From: Kosakonia oryziphila
GTDB taxonomy: Bacteria; Pseudomonadota; Gammaproteobacteria; Enterobacterales; Enterobacteriaceae
Assembly (NCBI RefSeq): GCF_900094795.1
Contig: NZ_FMBC01000034.1
Coordinates: 1 to 55,301 of the forward strand
Reading direction: 5' to 3'
DNA length: 55,301 nt
In this document: positions 1 through 8,756 of the stretch, in pieces
Layout of the letters: each line of letters starts with the position of its first letter
Position numbering within the stretch: position 1 is the first letter of the stretch
The notes under the pieces: model-generated
What the model was told of the DNA's origin: nothing
Databases searched by the model: none
What the model saw: only the letters and a program-made list of their open reading frames with translations
Position numbers and translations under genes: made by a program

Positions 1-36
1 CTTAAGTGCTTTGTCAAAATCGAAGGGCTGGGACAT
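1..36 (-). CDS. IS256-family transposase, N-terminal 12 codons (partial)
   Basis: Only the first 12 codons are inside the window: ATG at 34-36 on the minus strand, reading MSQPFDFDKALK and continuing past position 1. I recognise this opening from a common group of enterobacterial IS256-family (mutator-type, DDE) transposases. A DDE catalytic core would lie further left and cannot be seen. The hairpin just upstream could limit read-through expression of the transposase. The family call rests on this short peptide plus the terminal sequence, so it is likely but not certain. Confidence 0.6.
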   Translation of the reverse strand, partial: MSQPFDFDKALK

Positions 37-93
37 GTGTCATTCCTTTTTGATTGTATATTACTGGAATGACACAGAATTTCTAACACTCCC
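1..93 (-). mobile_element. End of an IS256-family insertion sequence (cut by window edge)
   Basis: This is the terminal segment of an insertion sequence whose transposase gene reads leftwards out of the window. On the minus strand the end reads roughly GAGTGTTAGAAATTCTGTG, which looks like the terminal repeat type of enterobacterial IS256-family elements, followed by a short leader and the transposase start. A 10-bp inverted repeat (GTGTCATTCC at 37-46 and GGAATGACAC at 66-75) sits just before the start codon. The outer boundary (about 92-97) is estimated, because the other end and any target duplication lie outside the window. Confidence 0.65.
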
Positions 94-130
94 ACACCCA
101 CCAAAACAAACGTAACTTATTGATTTGAAA

Positions 131-207
131 TGGTACGCCCTACAGGATTCGAACCTGTGACCTACGGCTTAGAAGGCCGTTGCTCTATCCAGCTGAGCTA
201 AGGGCGC
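131..207 (-). tRNA. argU: tRNA-Arg (anticodon UCU), argU type
   Basis: The minus strand folds as a complete 77-nt cloverleaf with encoded CCA (131-133). The D stem is GCUC/GAGC, the anticodon stem ACGGC/GCCGU encloses loop CUUCUAA (anticodon UCU), and the T stem is ACAGG/CCUGU with loop UUCGAAU. It decodes the rare arginine codon AGA. Position next to folD matches E. coli argU. The first acceptor pair is G1-U72 rather than G-C, and the anticodon stem, variable region and T stem differ from my memory of K-12 argU while the 5' part matches. argU is a classic integrase target (DLP12 in K-12), and its 3' end points to the IS side. Confidence 0.93.
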
Positions 208-957
208 ATTGCGCGGATGTTCCACCTTTGCGGTGGAAACGGCTGGAATTATACGGTCAGCGCCTGATGAGTCAATGTATTTTCCGCTGTCTGCTTGCTT
301 AATAAACGGCTGAGGGTACTTTTGCGCCATCCTTCCTGTTTTCAGGCCAATTCCTCACGGCTAATGACTTCTTTTCCGTGCCTTTCTATAACGATGCACT
401 CTACGGCTACGAACTCAGCCTTCTGCCAGCGCGCCATGAATACGCACATCCGGCTTCACTCTCCTGCCAAATACCGTTTGATTCCTGACGACACTTAATA
501 CCAGTTAAAACATCTTCTTCCTGTAAAGATATAATTCAGTCGATATTCACTCCCTGTGTTTTCCCTCTCTCGCGGAAAACACCCTAACATTAATCTCTGC
601 GGACAGAACAATTACCACCGCAATAAAGTAGACGCGTAATGAACAAGAAAATATCCATCGGAACTTTAACTTTCCTGTGGGGATTCTTAATAGGATCGAA
701 GAAATAACCAGCTCAGAGTATTCGAATGGATCAGCAAATAGCGCGTCATACGTTGCAATGCCTGGCGTAGCCCCACACATACTGAGGGAGATGACTTGTT
801 GAAATTTCGTTAAAAACGGGACTTCACGGGACATTTTCCGCTCTCTGCCCTCCTCTTTGCAGGTGAAATACGCAAACGATAACTGACAGCACGCTGCGCT
901 TCTGACAAAATAGTCACATCCCCCTTAGTTGAAACGACAGATGGAATCCTCTCTCTG
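208..957. other. Gene-free region between argU and folD
   Basis: In K-12 this interval holds the sfm fimbrial cluster and fimZ; neither is recognisable here. A frame open at 306-488 on the plus strand encodes a plausible 60-residue stretch (containing FFSVPFYNDALYGYELSLLP) but has no start codon or ribosome-binding site and matches nothing I know, so it may be the tail of a deleted gene. A 95-codon minus-strand frame (547-834) shows no recognisable domain. The last 100 bases should hold the folD promoter, but I cannot point to a convincing -35/-10 pair. Confidence 0.5.
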
Positions 958-1824
958 ATGGCAGCAAAGATTATTGATGGTAAAACGATTGCGCAGCAGG
1001 TGCGCTCTGAGGTTGCAGAAAAAGTACGGGCGCGCGTTGCGGCCGGGAAACGCGCCCCAGGCCTGGCAGTCGTACTGGTTGGCAGCAACCCGGCATCGCA
1101 AATTTATGTCGGTAGCAAGCGCAAAGCCTGTGAGGAAGTGGGTTTCATCTCCCGCTCTTACGATCTTCCTGAAACCACCAGCGAAGCTGATCTGCTGGAA
1201 CTTATCGACAAGCTGAACGCTGATGTCACCATCGACGGTATTCTGGTGCAATTGCCGCTACCCGCCGGGATCGACAATGTGAAGGTGCTGGAACGTATCG
1301 CGCCAGACAAAGACGTTGACGGTTTTCATCCGTATAACGTGGGTCGCCTGTGCCAGCGCGCGCCGCGTCTACGTCCCTGCACACCACGCGGGATCGTGAC
1401 GCTGCTGGAGCGCTACAACATTGATACTTTCGGCCTCAACGCCGTTGTAATCGGCGCGTCCAATATTGTCGGCCGCCCGATGAGCATGGAACTGCTGCTG
1501 GCGGGATGCACCACCACCGTGACACACCGTTTCACCAAAAATCTGCGTCATCACGTTGAGAACGCCGATCTGCTGATCGTCGCGGTCGGTAAACCGGGCT
1601 TTATTCCTGGCGAGTGGATTAAAGAGGGCGCGATTGTTATCGATGTCGGCATTAACCGCCTGGAAAACGGCAAAGTGGTCGGCGATGTGATTTATGAAGA
1701 AGCTGCGGCCCGGGCGGCGTATATTACCCCGGTTCCGGGCGGTGTCGGCCCGATGACCGTCGCCACCCTGATCCAGAACACGCTGCAAGCGTGTGAAGAA
1801 TATAATGATGTAGAAGGCGCATAA
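958..1824 (+). CDS. folD: Bifunctional methylenetetrahydrofolate dehydrogenase / methenyl-THF cyclohydrolase FolD
   Basis: FolD interconverts 5,10-methylene-, 5,10-methenyl- and 10-formyl-tetrahydrofolate in the cytoplasm, using NADP, and supplies one-carbon units for purines and formyl-Met-tRNA. The protein is 288 residues, the same as E. coli FolD, and starts [14 protein letters not shown]. Family signatures are visible: [13 protein letters not shown] with the catalytic lysine near residue 54, the [10 protein letters not shown] block, the nucleotide-binding [11 protein letters not shown] segment, and the C-terminal [16 protein letters not shown] signature. The gene is followed after one base by ybcJ, so the two are probably cotranscribed. 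Assignment is secure. Confidence 0.98.
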   Translation: MAAKIIDGKTIAQQVRSEVAEKVRARVAAGKRAPGLAVVLVGSNPASQIYVGSKRKACEEVGFISRSYDLPETTSEADLLELIDKLNADVTIDGILVQLPLPAGIDNVKVLERIAPDKDVDGFHPYNVGRLCQRAPRLRPCTPRGIVTLLERYNIDTFGLNAVVIGASNIVGRPMSMELLLAGCTTTVTHRFTKNLRHHVENADLLIVAVGKPGFIPGEWIKEGAIVIDVGINRLENGKVVGDVIYEEAAARAAYITPVPGGVGPMTVATLIQNTLQACEEYNDVEGA

Positions 1825-1825
1825 G

Positions 1826-2038
1826 ATGGCAACATTTTCCCTGGGTAAACATCCGCACGTAGAGTTGTGCGATCTGCTGAAACTGGAAGGCTGGAGCGAG
1901 AGCGGCGCGCAAGCAAAAATCGCCATTGCTGAAGGTCTGGTTAATGTGGATGGCGCGGTGGAAACGCGCAAACGCTGTAAAATCGTCGCCGGTCAGACGG
2001 TGAGTTTTGACGGCCAGAGTGTGACCGTCACCGCCTGA
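1826..2038 (+). CDS. ybcJ: YbcJ, small S4-type RNA-binding protein
   Basis: This 70-residue protein matches E. coli YbcJ in length and nearly in sequence (starts MATFSLGKHPHVELCDLLK). It is a stand-alone S4-like fold: the central segment (SGAQAKIAIAEGLVNVDGAVETRKRCKI overall) is the alpha-L RNA-binding motif seen in ribosomal protein S4 and pseudouridine synthases. RNA binding is therefore expected, but the biological target is not established. The start codon lies two bases after the folD stop, indicating translational coupling and a shared transcript. Confidence 0.95.
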   Translation: MATFSLGKHPHVELCDLLKLEGWSESGAQAKIAIAEGLVNVDGAVETRKRCKIVAGQTVSFDGQSVTVTA

Positions 2039-2050
2039 ACATCTAAAATA

Positions 2051-2132
2051 CCGGATGGCGCTGTACTTACCAGCACCTGCAAATTACGTGTTTCCAGGCC
2101 GGGTAAGGCAATAGTCGCCGTCCGGCCTTTCT
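2051..2132 (+). repeat. REP/BIME-type palindrome, likely folD-ybcJ terminator
   Basis: CCGGATGGCG at 2051-2060 pairs with CGCCGTCCGG at 2116-2125, enclosing a second GGCCGGGTAAGGC REP-like arm. The outer stem is followed by CCTTTCTT. This is the usual make-up of an enterobacterial REP (palindromic unit) element behind an operon and could stabilise or terminate the folD-ybcJ transcript. Confidence 0.7.
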
Positions 2133-2259
2133 TATTTAATCACCTTTAATCACCCCGCAATCATCATGGTTTATTACCGATCAACATCAAATAATCATTA
2201 ATTGATCTGGCTGAATGTGAAAATTTAGTTGCAGCATTTTCACCCTTATCTCACGATAA

Positions 2260-2288
2260 GTAGAACGTTCTACTAAAACGTTCTACTG
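2260..2288 (+). promoter_or_regulatory. Two overlapping LacI-family operators upstream of the PTS gene
   Basis: A perfect 16-bp palindrome, AGTAGAACGTTCTACT (2260-2275), shares its CTACT with an imperfect second copy, CTACTAAAACGTTCTACT (2271-2288). Both are centred on AACGTT, the typical core of LacI/GalR-family operators; the MalI operators of E. coli share this AACGTT-centred type. They lie 44-72 bp before the permease start, where a bound repressor could block transcription. The probable ligand is the LacI-type regulator encoded downstream at 3913-4929. Confidence 0.75.
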
Positions 2289-2331
2289 ACAATAATAACG
2301 CGCAAAATGCGCAATATCGGGGGAAATCAGC

Positions 2332-3831
2332 ATGAGTCTGATATCAGGGTTTGTTAAATCGCTGTCTAAGTTATCGATGATTGGTCGCGCACTGATGCTG
2401 CCGATCTCGCTGTTACCGGCTGCGGGCTTATTACTGGCCTTTGGCGACAAATTTCATCTGCCGCTGATGATGAACGCAGGCGGCGTCATTTTTGATAACC
2501 TGCCCATGCTTTTCGCCATCGGTTCTGCTGTCGGACTGGCCTCCGAATCCGGGATCGCGGCGCTGTCGGCGGCGGTATCGGTGTTTATTACCAACATCAC
2601 CATCGGCACCATGTTAGGCATTACGCCGGAGATGGCCTCGCAGGGTGGGAAATATGCCATGGTGGTTGGGATCCCGACGCTGCAAATGGGCGTTTTTGGT
2701 GGCCTGATCTGCGGTATTCTCGCCGCCTGGTGCTATAACCGTTTCCACACTATGCAGTTGCCGGAGTTTCTCGGCTTCTTCTCCGGCAAACGCTTTGTCG
2801 CCATTGCTACGGCGTTCCTGTCATTTGTACTCGGCCTGCTACTGCCGTATGTCTGGCAACACATCCAGGCGGGTATTGATGCGTTGTCGGTGATCGTCAA
2901 CGGCGATAACCAGGCGGCCTCGACCTTTATTTTCGGGCTGGTAGAACGCGCGTTGATCCCGCTCGGTCTGCACCACATCTGGTATCCGTCATTCTGGTAT
3001 TCGTTTGGCGATTACACCACACAGTCCGGCCAGATAATCCACGGCGACCAGACTATCTGGTTCAAGATGCTGGAAGAAGGGGTGAAATCATTCAGCAGTG
3101 ACACCTACCAGAACGCCGGGAAATTTATGCAGGGTGAGTTTCCGTTGATGTTGTTCGCGCTTCCGGCTGCCTGCCTTGCGATGTACCACGAAGCGCAGAC
3201 CCGCAACAAAAAGATCGCTTTCGGTATCCTCTTCTCGGCGGCGCTGACCTGCTTCCTGACCGGGATCACCGAACCAGTTGAATTTACCTTTATCTTTGTT
3301 GCCCCGATCCTCTATGTCTTTAACGCCATCATGGCGGGCCTGGCCTATATGACGATGTACCTGCTGCATGCGCACATCGCCAAATCGTTCTCTGCTGGTT
3401 TTATTGATTACCTGTCGTTCGGCATTCTGCCTTCGTTTAATGGCTATCAGACCCACTTCCTGAATGCCATTATTGTCGGTATTCCGATGGCGCTGATTTA
3501 TTACTTCACCTTCCGCTTTGTGATCCGCCGTTTTGATGTCAAAACGCCAGGTCGTACCGACGTGACCACCGTGGTAGACGATAAAACCGATGACGAACTG
3601 GCCACTGAAATTATCGGCCTGCTGGGTGGCTCGAAGAATATTGACTCCGTGGGTTCCTGCATCACCCGTTTGCGCCTCGAAGTGGCAAAGAGCGAAATGG
3701 TGGATAAAGATGGTCTTAACGGGCTGGGCGCACGCGGCGTGGTGTTCGTTGGCGACAGCGGTATTCAGGTGATTTTTGGCGCGAGGGCACAATTTATCGC
3801 ACAAACCATGTCCACGATGATCGGCAAATAA
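2332..3831 (+). CDS. Glucose-family PTS permease, EIICB type (MalX-like position)
   Basis: A sugar-specific phosphotransferase permease that imports and phosphorylates its substrate at the inner membrane. Residues 1 to about 400 are the hydrophobic IIC channel, with the family GITEPVEFTFIFVAPILYV loop. After the KTPGR linker comes a IIB domain whose phosphorylated cysteine is Cys443 in the motif GSCITRLRLEV. There is no IIA domain in the protein or nearby, so phosphate would come from the glucose EIIA (Crr). Length is 499 residues, in the range of PtsG and MalX. The permease and the MalI-like regulator behind it resemble the malX-malI pair, but here both genes point the same way. The substrate cannot be told; maltose or glucose-type sugars are only a family-level guess. 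Confidence 0.9.
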   Translation: MSLISGFVKSLSKLSMIGRALMLPISLLPAAGLLLAFGDKFHLPLMMNAGGVIFDNLPMLFAIGSAVGLASESGIAALSAAVSVFITNITIGTMLGITPEMASQGGKYAMVVGIPTLQMGVFGGLICGILAAWCYNRFHTMQLPEFLGFFSGKRFVAIATAFLSFVLGLLLPYVWQHIQAGIDALSVIVNGDNQAASTFIFGLVERALIPLGLHHIWYPSFWYSFGDYTTQSGQIIHGDQTIWFKMLEEGVKSFSSDTYQNAGKFMQGEFPLMLFALPAACLAMYHEAQTRNKKIAFGILFSAALTCFLTGITEPVEFTFIFVAPILYVFNAIMAGLAYMTMYLLHAHIAKSFSAGFIDYLSFGILPSFNGYQTHFLNAIIVGIPMALIYYFTFRFVIRRFDVKTPGRTDVTTVVDDKTDDELATEIIGLLGGSKNIDSVGSCITRLRLEVAKSEMVDKDGLNGLGARGVVFVGDSGIQVIFGARAQFIAQTMSTMIGK

Positions 3832-3837
3832 TAATAT

Positions 3838-3884
3838 GCCGGACTGGCGCCTCTGCGGTAGGCTATCTGAGGCGCTAACCCGGC
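3838..3884 (+). repeat. REP-like palindrome between permease and regulator
   Basis: GCCGGactGGCGCCTC pairs with GAGGCGCtaaCCCGGC across a 15-base loop. It sits between the permease stop and the regulator start and may attenuate or stabilise the transcript between the two genes. Confidence 0.6.
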
Positions 3885-3912
3885 GGATAAGCAGGAAATT
3901 CAGGGAGCAGAG

Positions 3913-4929
3913 TTGAAGAAAGTCAGTATTATTGATGTCGCAAAACAGGCGGGCGTTTCCGTCTCCACCGTCTCGCTGGTGCTACGTCAGAAAGGGAAAA
4001 TCTCAGAAGCTACGATCGATAAAGTTCATGCGGCGATCGCGGCACTTGGTTATGTGCAAAACGTCGCAGCGGCTAACCTGCGCGCCAACACCTCAAACCT
4101 GATTGGACTTATTCTGCGCGATTTCAGCGACAGCTTTTCCATCAAAGTAATGGCAAGTATCGTTCAGGAGTTGGAAAAGCAGGGGTATATGGTATTCCTC
4201 GGCCAGCCGCTTAATGATGGTGAACATCTGGAACGCTGCCTGCTCTCCTTCCAGCAGCAAGGCGTGGCGGGCGTGATTTATCTGGCCTCGGATACACGCA
4301 GCGCCTCGCTGCCTGAACAGATCCGCCAGTGCCAGCTACCGCTGGTAGTCGTTTCACAGTCACTGCTCAACGAAAACTGCGATTTGGTGATGCGTGATAA
4401 CCGGCAGGCGGCGAGCCTGGCGACGCGCTACCTGATTGAACGCGGACACCGCAGCATTGCCTATATTGGCGGGGTTGAGGGCGATTTACTTCGCCAGCAG
4501 CGGCTGCTGGGTTTTCGCAGTGCGATGAGCCAGTATGGGCTGGTGCTACGTGAAGGCTCAACGCCAGATTGCAGCGACGATACCCGGGCGGCAAGCTACG
4601 CCACCCGTCAGTTGCTGGAAAATAACAACACCATCACCGCCCTGCTCTGTCACTCCCCGGCGGCGATGATTGGCTCGATATCCGGGATTCACCACACCGG
4701 GCGCACCATCGGCAAAGATGTCTTTCTTTCTCAACAAGTTGCACTGATAGGGTTTGAGGATATGCTGCACGTCAATCTCACCTCGCCCTCGTTCACCTAT
4801 GTCTCTTCTGCCAGCGAAGAGACCGGGCGCCAGGCCGCCGGACTGATGCTGCGCAAACTGAAAGAACCAGAGTTGCAAACCCAGCGTATTACGCTCTCCG
4901 GGCAGCTTATCGCTCGCGAGTCAGCGTAA
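3913..4929 (+). CDS. LacI/GalR-family transcriptional regulator, MalI-like
   Basis: A 338-residue sugar-responsive repressor. The N-terminus (about residues 4-50) is a LacI-type helix-turn-helix: IIDVAKQAGVSVSTVS, then the minor-groove hinge segment around NVAAANLRANTSN. The rest is a periplasmic-binding-protein-like ligand domain (LIGLILRDFSDSFS, GHRSIAYIGG). The start is TTG at 3913, supported by GGGAG nine bases upstream; no in-frame ATG gives a complete helix-turn-helix. It follows the PTS permease in the same direction and most likely binds the twin palindromes at 2260-2288. The closest relative I recognise is MalI, whose effector is itself poorly defined. Confidence 0.88.
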   Translation: MKKVSIIDVAKQAGVSVSTVSLVLRQKGKISEATIDKVHAAIAALGYVQNVAAANLRANTSNLIGLILRDFSDSFSIKVMASIVQELEKQGYMVFLGQPLNDGEHLERCLLSFQQQGVAGVIYLASDTRSASLPEQIRQCQLPLVVVSQSLLNENCDLVMRDNRQAASLATRYLIERGHRSIAYIGGVEGDLLRQQRLLGFRSAMSQYGLVLREGSTPDCSDDTRAASYATRQLLENNNTITALLCHSPAAMIGSISGIHHTGRTIGKDVFLSQQVALIGFEDMLHVNLTSPSFTYVSSASEETGRQAAGLMLRKLKEPELQTQRITLSGQLIARESA

Positions 4930-5167
4930 TTAGCCGCGGCGTCATCGCGTAAATCGAAGCGTTGTTAATGATGCACCCGCCTATCGGCTGCTGGTTTTTT
5001 ATGATTTTTCTCGCTTCCTGAGCGCAGAAAAAACTGGCATGGATATTTGCCATCTACATGAAAATTCGCCATAAAATTTATGCGGTCGCTGATAGATTCG
5101 GAAAAGCACGCAGTCATTCCTGTTCGCGCAATCGTTATAATCTCGCTTTTGTTCAGGGAGACACCCT

Positions 5168-5689
5168 ATGCCAACGATCGTCACTCATGCCGCCGTTCCT
5201 CTGTGCCTGGGCTTAGGGCTCGGAAATAAGGTCATTCCGCGCGGGTTATTAGTGGCGGGGATCGCGCTGGCGATGCTGCCGGATGCCGATGTGTTAGCCT
5301 TCAAGTTTGGCGTCGCCTACGGTAATGTTTTTGGTCATCGCGGATTTACCCACTCGCTGCTGTTTGCCTTTGTTGTACCGCTGCTGGTCGCGTGGTTTGG
5401 GCGAAAATGGTTTAAAACCAGTCTGCTGCGCTGCTGGGTATTTTTAACGGTTTCGCTGTTATCACATAGCCTGCTGGATTCAATAACCACCGGAGGTAAA
5501 GGCGTCAGCTGGCTGTGGCCGTGGTCAGAAGAACGCTTCTTTGCGCCCTGGCAGGTGATTAAAGTCGCGCCGTTTGCCCTGTCACGCTACACCACGCCGT
5601 ACGGGCACCAGGTGATCATTTCGGAGCTACTGTGGGTATGGCTACCGGGCGCGATAGTGATGGGGTTCTTGTGGTGGCGCAGGCGTTAA
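5168..5689 (+). CDS. ybcI: YbcI, inner-membrane metal-dependent hydrolase-like protein
   Basis: The 173-residue protein equals E. coli YbcI in length and begins MPTIVTHAAVPLC. It belongs to the YdjM/LexA-regulated membrane hydrolase family (DUF457): the DADVL motif, the FGHRGFTHSL block and SHSLLDSITTGG carry the histidines and aspartates thought to bind metal. Several hydrophobic segments (about residues 10-35, 60-80, 90-105, 150-170) mark it as an integral membrane protein. No substrate is known for the family. It has its own ribosome-binding site (GGGAG, 5156-5160) and stands alone between the LacI-type gene and convergent cysS. Confidence 0.92.
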   Translation: MPTIVTHAAVPLCLGLGLGNKVIPRGLLVAGIALAMLPDADVLAFKFGVAYGNVFGHRGFTHSLLFAFVVPLLVAWFGRKWFKTSLLRCWVFLTVSLLSHSLLDSITTGGKGVSWLWPWSEERFFAPWQVIKVAPFALSRYTTPYGHQVIISELLWVWLPGAIVMGFLWWRRR

Positions 5690-5908
5690 GAGCCCCCATT
5701 AGGCTTTATTTGCCATTTTGGTCCTGGGCAGTGCTCACACAAAATGTTATGGCATTTTGAACGCCGCTTGCGGCGGCCCTTTAGGGCGAGCGAAGCGAGT
5801 AATCCTCACGTACTGCGTACGGTTTTCGCGTTAACCTGTGTTGTGCAGGCAGGATAAACGCCATCCGGCGCTCGCTACCGAATGGCAGAGAAAAATACGC
5901 CAGAGGTA

Positions 5909-5934
5909 AAAAAAGCGGCAAAAGCCGCTTTTTT
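5909..5934. terminator. Bidirectional intrinsic terminator between ybcI and cysS
   Basis: AAAAAAGCGGC, loop AAAA, GCCGCTTTTTT forms an 11-bp stem with a T-run on either strand. It begins one base past the cysS stop codon, so it ends cysS and could also stop transcripts coming from ybcI. The bases between 5690 and 5908 hold only short palindromes of REP type (such as the GCCGC/GCGGC arms near 5763). Confidence 0.88.
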
Positions 5935-5935
5935 G

Positions 5936-7321
5936 TTACTTACGACGCCAGGTGGTGCCCTGTGGGCCATCTTCCAGCACGATCCCCATCTCATTGAGAC
6001 GGTCACGCGCCGCATCGGCCGCCGCCCAGTCTTTTGCTTTACGCGCATCCAGACGCTGCTGGATCAACTGTTCGATTTCTGCCACTTCGCCATCGCCCGC
6101 CTGTGCACCGCTTTGCAGGAAAACATCCGGCTCCTGCTCCAGCAGACCAAGCACACCCGCCAGCTTGCGCATATGTGACGCCAGCGCATTAGCCGCATGC
6201 GCATCTTCCGTTTTCAGACGGTTCACTTCACGCGCCATGTCAAACAGCACCGAGTAGGCTTCCGGCGTATTGAAATCATCATCCATTGCTTCAACGAAAC
6301 GCGCTTCAAACGCCTCGCCGCCTTCCGCCAGCACTGCGCTGTCCGTGCCGCGCAGTGCAGTGTACAGACGCTCCAGCGCAGAGCGTGCCTGTTTCAGGTT
6401 CTCTTCGCTGTAGTTCAACTGGCTGCGGTAGTGGCCGGACATCAGGAAGTAGCGGATGGTTTCCGCGTCGTAATACTTCAGCACGTCGCGCACGGTAAAG
6501 AAGTTGCCCAGCGATTTAGACATCTTCTCGCGGTCAACCATCACCATGCCGGAGTGCATCCAGTAATTCACGTATTCACCATCGTGCGCACAGGTCGACT
6601 GGGCAATTTCGTTTTCGTGATGCGGGAACATCAGATCAGAACCACCACCGTGGATATCGAAATGTGACCCCAGTTGTTTGCAGTTCATCGCGGAGCACTC
6701 AATATGCCAGCCCGGACGGCCTTCGCCCCACGGCGACTGCCAGCTCGGCTCGCCCGGCTTGGACATTTTCCACAACACGAAATCCATCGGGTTACGTTTT
6801 ACTTCTGCGACTTCAACGCGTGCCCCTGCCTGCAACTGATCCAGATCCTGGCGCGAAAGCTGGCCGTAAGTCGGATCCGTCGGCACCGAGAACATCACGT
6901 CGCCATTGTCAGCAACATAGGCATGCTTGCGTTCCAGCAGGCGCTGGGTGATTTCAATAATTTCATGGATATGGTGCGTTGCGCGCGGTTCGCTGTCCGG
7001 GCGCAGGATATTGAGCGCATCAAAATCCTTATGCATCTCGACGATCATACGATCGACCAGCGCAACAAAACTTTCGCCGTTTTCATTAGCACGTTTAATA
7101 ATTTTATCGTCAATATCGGTGATGTTACGCACATACTTCAGCTTATAGCCGAGAAAACGCAGGTAACGAGCAACCACGTCGAAGGCAACAAAAGTGCGGC
7201 CGTGGCCGATATGACACAGATCGTAAACAGTGATACCACACACGTACATGCCGACTTCTCCGGCATGAATAGGTTTGAATTCCTCTTTTTGGCGCGTCAG
7301 TGTATTAAAGATTTTTAACAT
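5936..7321 (-). CDS. cysS: Cysteinyl-tRNA synthetase CysS
   Basis: Class I aminoacyl-tRNA synthetase that charges tRNA-Cys in the cytoplasm. The 461 residues match E. coli CysS exactly in length when started at [10 protein letters not shown] (7321), four codons inside the longest frame. Visible signatures are the zinc-binding Cys near residue 28 (YVCGITVYD), the [11 protein letters not shown]-binding motif (HIGH), the Cys/His zinc ligands around [14 protein letters not shown] and HHENEIAQS, and KMSKS near residue 266. The C-terminal anticodon-binding region ends GTTWRRK. It is monocistronic and convergent with ybcI. Confidence 0.98.
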   Translation of the reverse strand: MLKIFNTLTRQKEEFKPIHAGEVGMYVCGITVYDLCHIGHGRTFVAFDVVARYLRFLGYKLKYVRNITDIDDKIIKRANENGESFVALVDRMIVEMHKDFDALNILRPDSEPRATHHIHEIIEITQRLLERKHAYVADNGDVMFSVPTDPTYGQLSRQDLDQLQAGARVEVAEVKRNPMDFVLWKMSKPGEPSWQSPWGEGRPGWHIECSAMNCKQLGSHFDIHGGGSDLMFPHHENEIAQSTCAHDGEYVNYWMHSGMVMVDREKMSKSLGNFFTVRDVLKYYDAETIRYFLMSGHYRSQLNYSEENLKQARSALERLYTALRGTDSAVLAEGGEAFEARFVEAMDDDFNTPEAYSVLFDMAREVNRLKTEDAHAANALASHMRKLAGVLGLLEQEPDVFLQSGAQAGDGEVAEIEQLIQQRLDARKAKDWAAADAARDRLNEMGIVLEDGPQGTTWRRK

Positions 7322-7494
7322 CGAAGATTCCATTTGGACGTGTGTGGAACGAAAACCGCATATATTACCTGTAATTCAACCCCGAAGCAGCACACTTTGC
7401 AAGGTGATCCCACCTCGCGGTTATGCTATAACAGGCGACTATCTCTGACCCACTGGCGGGTCTGCGCACTACACTATCAGAACAGGATGCAATA

Positions 7495-7989
7495 ATGGTT
7501 ACTTTCCACACTAATCACGGCGACATCGTAATCAAAACGTTTGACGATAAAGCGCCTGAAACAGTTAAAAACTTCCTGGACTACTGCCGTGAAGGTTTCT
7601 ATAACAACACAATTTTCCACCGTGTTATCAACGGCTTCATGATTCAGGGCGGCGGCTTCGAACCGGGCATGAATCAGAAAGTCACTAAAGATGCGATCAA
7701 AAACGAAGCCAACAACGGTCTGAAAAACAGCCGTGGTACGCTGGCAATGGCGCGTACTCAGGCACCGCACTCAGCAACTGCGCAGTTCTTCATTAACGTC
7801 GCAGACAACGACTTCCTGAACTTCAGCGGCGAAAGCCTGCAAGGCTGGGGCTACTGTGTCTTCGCCGAAGTGGTTGAAGGTATGGACGTGGTTGATAAAA
7901 TCAAAAGCGTTTCCACCGGTCGTAGCGGTATGCATCAGGACGTTCCGAAAGAAGACGTTGTGATTGAAAACGTGACCGTCAGCGAGTAA
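7495..7989 (+). CDS. ppiB: Peptidyl-prolyl cis-trans isomerase B (cytoplasmic cyclophilin)
   Basis: PpiB accelerates proline isomerisation during protein folding. The 164 residues carry the cyclophilin core: [14 protein letters not shown] (active-site Phe, Arg, Gln), the [17 protein letters not shown] block and [16 protein letters not shown]. There is no signal peptide, which distinguishes it from periplasmic PpiA. The upstream gap to divergent cysS (7322-7494) holds a TATGCTATAA promoter-like box at about 7421. The stop codon is followed after two bases by the GTG start of lpxH, as in E. coli. Confidence 0.97.
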   Translation: MVTFHTNHGDIVIKTFDDKAPETVKNFLDYCREGFYNNTIFHRVINGFMIQGGGFEPGMNQKVTKDAIKNEANNGLKNSRGTLAMARTQAPHSATAQFFINVADNDFLNFSGESLQGWGYCVFAEVVEGMDVVDKIKSVSTGRSGMHQDVPKEDVVIENVTVSE

Positions 7990-7991
7990 GC

Positions 7992-8714
7992 GTGGCGACA
8001 CTCTTTATTGCAGACTTGCACCTGCAAACAGAAGAACCGGCGATCACCGCCGGTTTTCTGCGTTTTTTAGCCGGTGAGGCTCGCAAAGCGGACGCGCTCT
8101 ATATTCTCGGCGATCTGTTTGAAGCCTGGATCGGCGATGACGATCCCAACCCGCTGCACCAGCAAATCGCCAGCGCCATCAAATCGCTGGTTGAAAGCGG
8201 TGTTCCCTGTTACTTCATTCACGGCAACCGTGATTTTCTGCTCGGCAAACGCTTTGCCCGCCAAAGCGGTATGCAACTACTGCCGGAAGCGAAAGTACTC
8301 GACCTGTATGGCCGCAAGGTACTGATTATGCACGGCGATACATTGTGTACCGACGATGCCGGTTACCAGGCGTTTCGCAAAAAAGTTCACACGCCGTTGA
8401 TACAAACCCTGTTTCTTGCCCTGCCGCTGTTTATCCGCCGTCGTATCGCCGCAAGAATGCGCGCCGGAAGTAAAGCCGCTAACAGCAGTAAATCACTTGA
8501 GATCATGGACGTGAACCAGCAAGCCGTTATCGACGTGATGGAAAAGCACCGTGCTCAGTGGTTGATTCACGGCCATACGCACCGCCCGGCTGTGCATGAA
8601 TTGACGGCCAATAACGCTCCGGCTTACCGCGCCGTTCTCGGTGCCTGGCACAGCGAAGGTTCAATGGTGCGCGTCAGCGAAACCGGTGTCGAACTGCTCT
8701 TTTTTCCCTTCTGA
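7992..8714 (+). CDS. lpxH: UDP-2,3-diacylglucosamine hydrolase LpxH
   Basis: LpxH cleaves UDP-2,3-diacylglucosamine to lipid X and UMP, the fourth step of lipid A synthesis, at the cytoplasmic face of the inner membrane. It is a calcineurin-like metallophosphoesterase of 240 residues with the metal-binding series [33 protein letters not shown] and HGHTHRP. The start is GTG at 7992, as in E. coli; two bases separate it from the ppiB stop, suggesting coupling. A terminator-like hairpin lies inside the first 25 codons (8035-8057), which may limit read-through from ppiB. Confidence 0.97.
   Translation: MATLFIADLHLQTEEPAITAGFLRFLAGEARKADALYILGDLFEAWIGDDDPNPLHQQIASAIKSLVESGVPCYFIHGNRDFLLGKRFARQSGMQLLPEAKVLDLYGRKVLIMHGDTLCTDDAGYQAFRKKVHTPLIQTLFLALPLFIRRRIAARMRAGSKAANSSKSLEIMDVNQQAVIDVMEKHRAQWLIHGHTHRPAVHELTANNAPAYRAVLGAWHSEGSMVRVSETGVELLFFPF
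8035..8057 (+). terminator. Terminator-like hairpin inside the lpxH coding start
   Basis: AACCGGCG, loop ATCAC, CGCCGGTT followed by further T residues forms an 8-bp GC-rich stem with the look of an intrinsic terminator. It lies about 45 bases inside lpxH, within codons 15-22. It could end most ppiB transcripts and let only a fraction continue into lpxH. Translation of lpxH by a coupled ribosome would melt it. Confidence 0.5.
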
Positions 8715-8756
8715 TTAGCAACGCCAGCATCGCTGGCAAATGCGCAACACATCGCC

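Noticed and set aside
306..488. An open frame encoding FFSVPFYNDALYGYELSLLP and flanking residues
   Set aside because: The peptide looks protein-like but lacks a start codon, a ribosome-binding site and any family match. It may be a gene remnant, so I did not call a gene.
3088..3804. A 238-codon minus-strand frame inside the PTS permease gene
   Set aside because: It is antisense to a clear EIICB gene, has a histidine- and glutamine-rich composition typical of shadow frames, and shows no domain.
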